Shown piece after piece: positions 62,023 to 64,000 of a stretch of DNA of 64,000 nt. The stretch is from assembly GCF_030552475.1 (NCBI RefSeq), contig NZ_JAUPED010000007.1, positions 186,001-250,000 of the forward strand, given 5' to 3'. The DNA comes from Mariniflexile sp. AS56. GTDB taxonomy: Bacteria > Bacteroidota > Bacteroidia > Flavobacteriales > Flavobacteriaceae. Both the position numbers and the translations under genes were made by a program. The notes under the pieces are model-generated. The model ran no database searches. It was not told the origin of the DNA and saw only the letters and a program-made list of their open reading frames with translations. Numbering within the stretch: the stretch's first letter is position 1; each line of letters begins with the position of its first letter.

Positions 62023-63135
62023 TTATTTTTTTGAAGCTTTTATAATTTCAAATTGTTCCTCGGTCATTGAGTAATCATCAAAAAAAGCAACACCTTGTGC
62101 GCCGTTATCTTTTGCTAATTGAATGGCTTCTTTTAAATCTGGGTTACTCAATTTAGGTGTATATAAACCAGTGTGTAATTCGGTTGGTCTGCCTTCAAGG
62201 TCATCTATACCTTGCTTTGTGGCATAGCCAATCCAATCTAATTCTTCATTGTAAAAATTGTAATAAATCATAGGTAACACCATGTCTATTTTCCATTTAT
62301 CCCAACGTTGGCGTACCATATGGTCTGCCATTTCAGGGTAAGGGAACACGGCGGCACTTAATTTTTTATTATGGTTATGAACAATCTCATACGCTTCACC
62401 TACTAAGGATTGAATTTCATTTAAACGAAAGTTTTTCCATTCAATGTCTATAGCAGGGTTGCTCATTTTACGAGGGTCTTTATGATGAATCGCCATGAAC
62501 TTCTCGACACTAGCATCTGAGTAATCAAAATCATAATCTGGTAATTCCTCTTCTTGTTTTAAATCGTATTTTGGCAATAAACCTACAGGCAAATATACAT
62601 CGGGGTAACGTATGTAATCTAGATGTACACTAGCAACGCCTTCAACCTCTGCTAAACCTTCAACCAAACTTAAAATATGTTTTCTGGCTTCTGGGTGACT
62701 AGGGGATAACCACTGGTAGTACCCAACATACGGTCTTTCCTCTTTATTAAAACAAGATTTTCCGTTACGGCTTACCATATACCATTCTGGGTGTTGTAAA
62801 GCAATGGAGTCTCCTGGTCTGTTGGTTGTAAACATCCAAGCATGTACTTCCAATCCTGCTTTGTTTGCTATAGGTGTTAGTCTTTTTAATAGTTTAGCAT
62901 CTGCACCCGTATTAATTAAAACAGCATCGATACCATAGTTTTTTAATTTATTGAAATGTGCAGCGTATGCTGAATCGGATTTTTTATGACCCGCTGTAAT
63001 CCAGTTCCAGTACTTGAATTTTTCAGTATTTTCAATCTCTGAGTCGTTAGACTCTGTAACGGCATTCGGTTTTGAAGCGTTGTTACATGCTACGACACTT
63101 AGTAAAAGACTGAAAAATGCTATTTTTAATTTCAT
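62023..63135 (-). CDS. GHL10/COG1649 family 10-like glycosyl hydrolase lipoprotein
   Basis: A 370-residue exported protein; the start at 63135 gives lipoprotein signal MKLKIAFFSLLLSVVAC, while the ATG at 63177 would add 14 polar residues overlapping the next gene. The (beta/alpha)8 fold of the GHL10 group is suggested by DAVLINTGADAKLLKRL, EVHAWMFTTNRPG, SVHLDYIRYPDV and DMVLPMIYYNFYNEELDW. The group is annotated as glycosyl hydrolase-like; few members are characterised and some act on bacterial exopolysaccharides. Its role here is unknown. It lies 4 bp from the CBM9-like gene. Confidence 0.8.
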   Translation of the reverse strand: MKLKIAFFSLLLSVVACNNASKPNAVTESNDSEIENTEKFKYWNWITAGHKKSDSAYAAHFNKLKNYGIDAVLINTGADAKLLKRLTPIANKAGLEVHAWMFTTNRPGDSIALQHPEWYMVSRNGKSCFNKEERPYVGYYQWLSPSHPEARKHILSLVEGLAEVEGVASVHLDYIRYPDVYLPVGLLPKYDLKQEEELPDYDFDYSDASVEKFMAIHHKDPRKMSNPAIDIEWKNFRLNEIQSLVGEAYEIVHNHNKKLSAAVFPYPEMADHMVRQRWDKWKIDMVLPMIYYNFYNEELDWIGYATKQGIDDLEGRPTELHTGLYTPKLSNPDLKEAIQLAKDNGAQGVAFFDDYSMTEEQFEIIKASKK

Positions 63136-63139
63136 AGAA

Positions 63140-64000
63140 TTATTTTTTTGATATAAATTTTCCGTCTTCTTTAACAAAGAGTGTTTTGTTTGTAAACGGA
63201 CTTTTAATTGATAGGTTGAACCCTGTACTATGGTTTTCTAATATTGGTTTTACTGTTTTCCCTTCAATAGTAATAGTTGTTTTTGCTAAGCTTTCAATTG
63301 AAGTTAAATAGTTGTTGTGTTTTTTAAAATGAGTATTTTGAATGCGATACATTTTATACAACGCCCATTTTATTTTTTCATCTTCCGAAATTTTAAAGCT
63401 ATGATCTTTTTTTGGCGCTTCAGATGAAAAATAAACATAGCCCCATTTTTCTGGTTCGTGCATATTGACAACCCCCATAGGTGACCAAACCCAATTATAT
63501 TCATGCAACAGTTTACCTTTAGCATCTTTTTTTCGTTCATAAACACCATTGGTTAATTGAAAATCCCAATTAACTCGAGAGAAATTAACCCTCCAGAAAG
63601 AATCGGTTGGTATGTTTTTTTGAAAATAACCGGTTTTATATACCGCCCAAGGAATGGCTATTTCTAACATCCAGCCTTCATCTGTATCGCTAGGATCATT
63701 AATGGTTCCATTAACTTTCACTGCCGATTTTAACCCCGTAATATTCCAATCATTCAAGACCACGTTTTCAGTTCTATAAGGTTGTGAAATGAATAGATCC
63801 CAAACGGTATTTAGTGCATTAATTTCTAATTCGTAATAATTATGAGTGTCTCCATCTGGTTCTATAAACACTTCAAAATCATTGTTGTAAAAAATAATGG
63901 TATCTCTTTTTGTTAAGTTCGCCCACACATGTGGTTCTTCCATTTTTGCAAGAATGTAAAAGTAGGTGTCATCCCATAGCATTTTAACTTGCGTTTTGTA
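63140..64000 (-). CDS. CBM9-like carbohydrate-binding protein, partial (start beyond window)
   Basis: The frame is open to the window edge; the codons before the internal ATG at 63982 read YKTQVK, continuing the expected strand sequence, so the gene begins upstream of 64000. The visible ~286 residues contain the CBM9-like pattern MLWDDTYFYILAKMEEPHVW, YNNDFEVFIEPDGDTHNYYE, WMLEIAIPWAVY and WRVNFSRVNWDF, and a C-terminal linker-like part. Proteins of this kind in PULs are exported and bind glycan or assist neighbouring hydrolases; none is known to me to be catalytic. It is the most promoter-proximal gene visible. Confidence 0.8.
   Translation of the reverse strand, partial: YKTQVKMLWDDTYFYILAKMEEPHVWANLTKRDTIIFYNNDFEVFIEPDGDTHNYYELEINALNTVWDLFISQPYRTENVVLNDWNITGLKSAVKVNGTINDPSDTDEGWMLEIAIPWAVYKTGYFQKNIPTDSFWRVNFSRVNWDFQLTNGVYERKKDAKGKLLHEYNWVWSPMGVVNMHEPEKWGYVYFSSEAPKKDHSFKISEDEKIKWALYKMYRIQNTHFKKHNNYLTSIESLAKTTITIEGKTVKPILENHSTGFNLSIKSPFTNKTLFVKEDGKFISKK

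Larger units (their letters stand above)
25443..64000 (-). other. Enzyme block of a polysaccharide utilisation locus for a sulfated, fucosylated mannose/hexosamine glycan
   Basis: Twenty-two minus-strand genes run without interruption; most gaps are 0-30 bp and the largest is 91 bp (41418-41508). They encode 11 recognisable glycoside hydrolases of GH3, GH20, GH29, GH30, GH92 and GH95, a GH141-like protein, five S1 sulfatases, a glycosylasparaginase and accessory proteins. Nearly all carry export signals. No SusC/SusD, regulator or transporter is included, so the locus must extend upstream beyond 64000. One long transcript is likely, perhaps with an internal promoter near 41.5 kb. Confidence 0.85.

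Noticed and set aside
25443-63982. Numerous plus-strand open frames of 60-110 codons across the glycan locus
   Set aside because: All lie inside recognisable minus-strand enzyme genes and are shadows.
25443-64000. Plain fucoidan utilisation locus
   Set aside because: Fucosidases and sulfatases fit, but three GH92, two GH20 and a glycosylasparaginase do not, and no GH107/GH168-type endo-fucanase is visible. Kept only as an alternative.

Overview
The window looks like a marine or aquatic member of the Flavobacteriaceae (Bacteroidota). DNA is AT-rich, recognisable Shine-Dalgarno sites are rare, TAnnTTTG-type promoters occur, lipoprotein signal peptides are frequent, and the right part is one very long cluster of glycoside hydrolases and sulfatases of the kind found in polysaccharide utilisation loci (PULs). 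These taxonomic statements are inference; no rRNA gene is present. I recognise no tRNA gene, CRISPR array or intact insertion sequence.

Layout. (1) 1-2.5 kb, core genes: an intrinsic terminator, a GC-rich repeat-like element, a CvfB-type S1 RNA-binding protein and mnmE (tRNA modification GTPase). (2) 2.6-25.4 kb, an accessory region with many defence-type genes: a three-gene HipB/HipS/HipT-like toxin-antitoxin module behind three operator boxes spaced exactly 40 bp apart; a four-gene type III restriction-modification locus extended by an SNF2-type helicase and a DUF4391-like protein; a TIR-transmembrane-beta-propeller protein; an S9 peptidase; a serine hydrolase; an endonuclease/exonuclease/phosphatase-fold protein; an SRAP (YedK/HMCES-like) protein; a LysE-like transporter; and a Fic gene split by an 11-bp near-duplication behind two 29-bp palindromes. 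The intergenic DNA here holds two IS110-type transposase remnants, a folded attC-like element, a MITE-like element, a 52-bp conserved upstream module present twice, and a 17-bp direct repeat at 13.75 and 25.29 kb. (3) 25.4-64 kb, a single minus-strand array of 22 genes, the last cut by the window edge, with almost no intergenic space.

How the 38.6-kb array probably works. It encodes three GH92 (alpha-mannosidase family), two GH20 (beta-hexosaminidase), three GH29 and one GH95 (alpha-L-fucosidase families), a GH141-like beta-helix protein, GH3, GH30, five Cys-type S1 sulfatases, an alpha/beta-hydrolase (esterase or peptidase), a GHL10/COG1649 protein, a CBM9-like protein, an unassigned secreted protein and a Tat-exported glycosylasparaginase. 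Mannosidases, hexosaminidases, fucosidases and an enzyme that cleaves the GlcNAc-Asn bond together point to a sulfated, fucosylated N-glycan or glycopeptide rather than a plain fucan. The order of action (desulfation and defucosylation, then hexosamine and mannose trimming, then GlcNAc-Asn cleavage) is inference. No SusC/SusD pair, regulator, sulfatase maturase or endo-acting enzyme (PNGase, GH18, GH85) is visible; they would have to lie beyond position 64000 or elsewhere.
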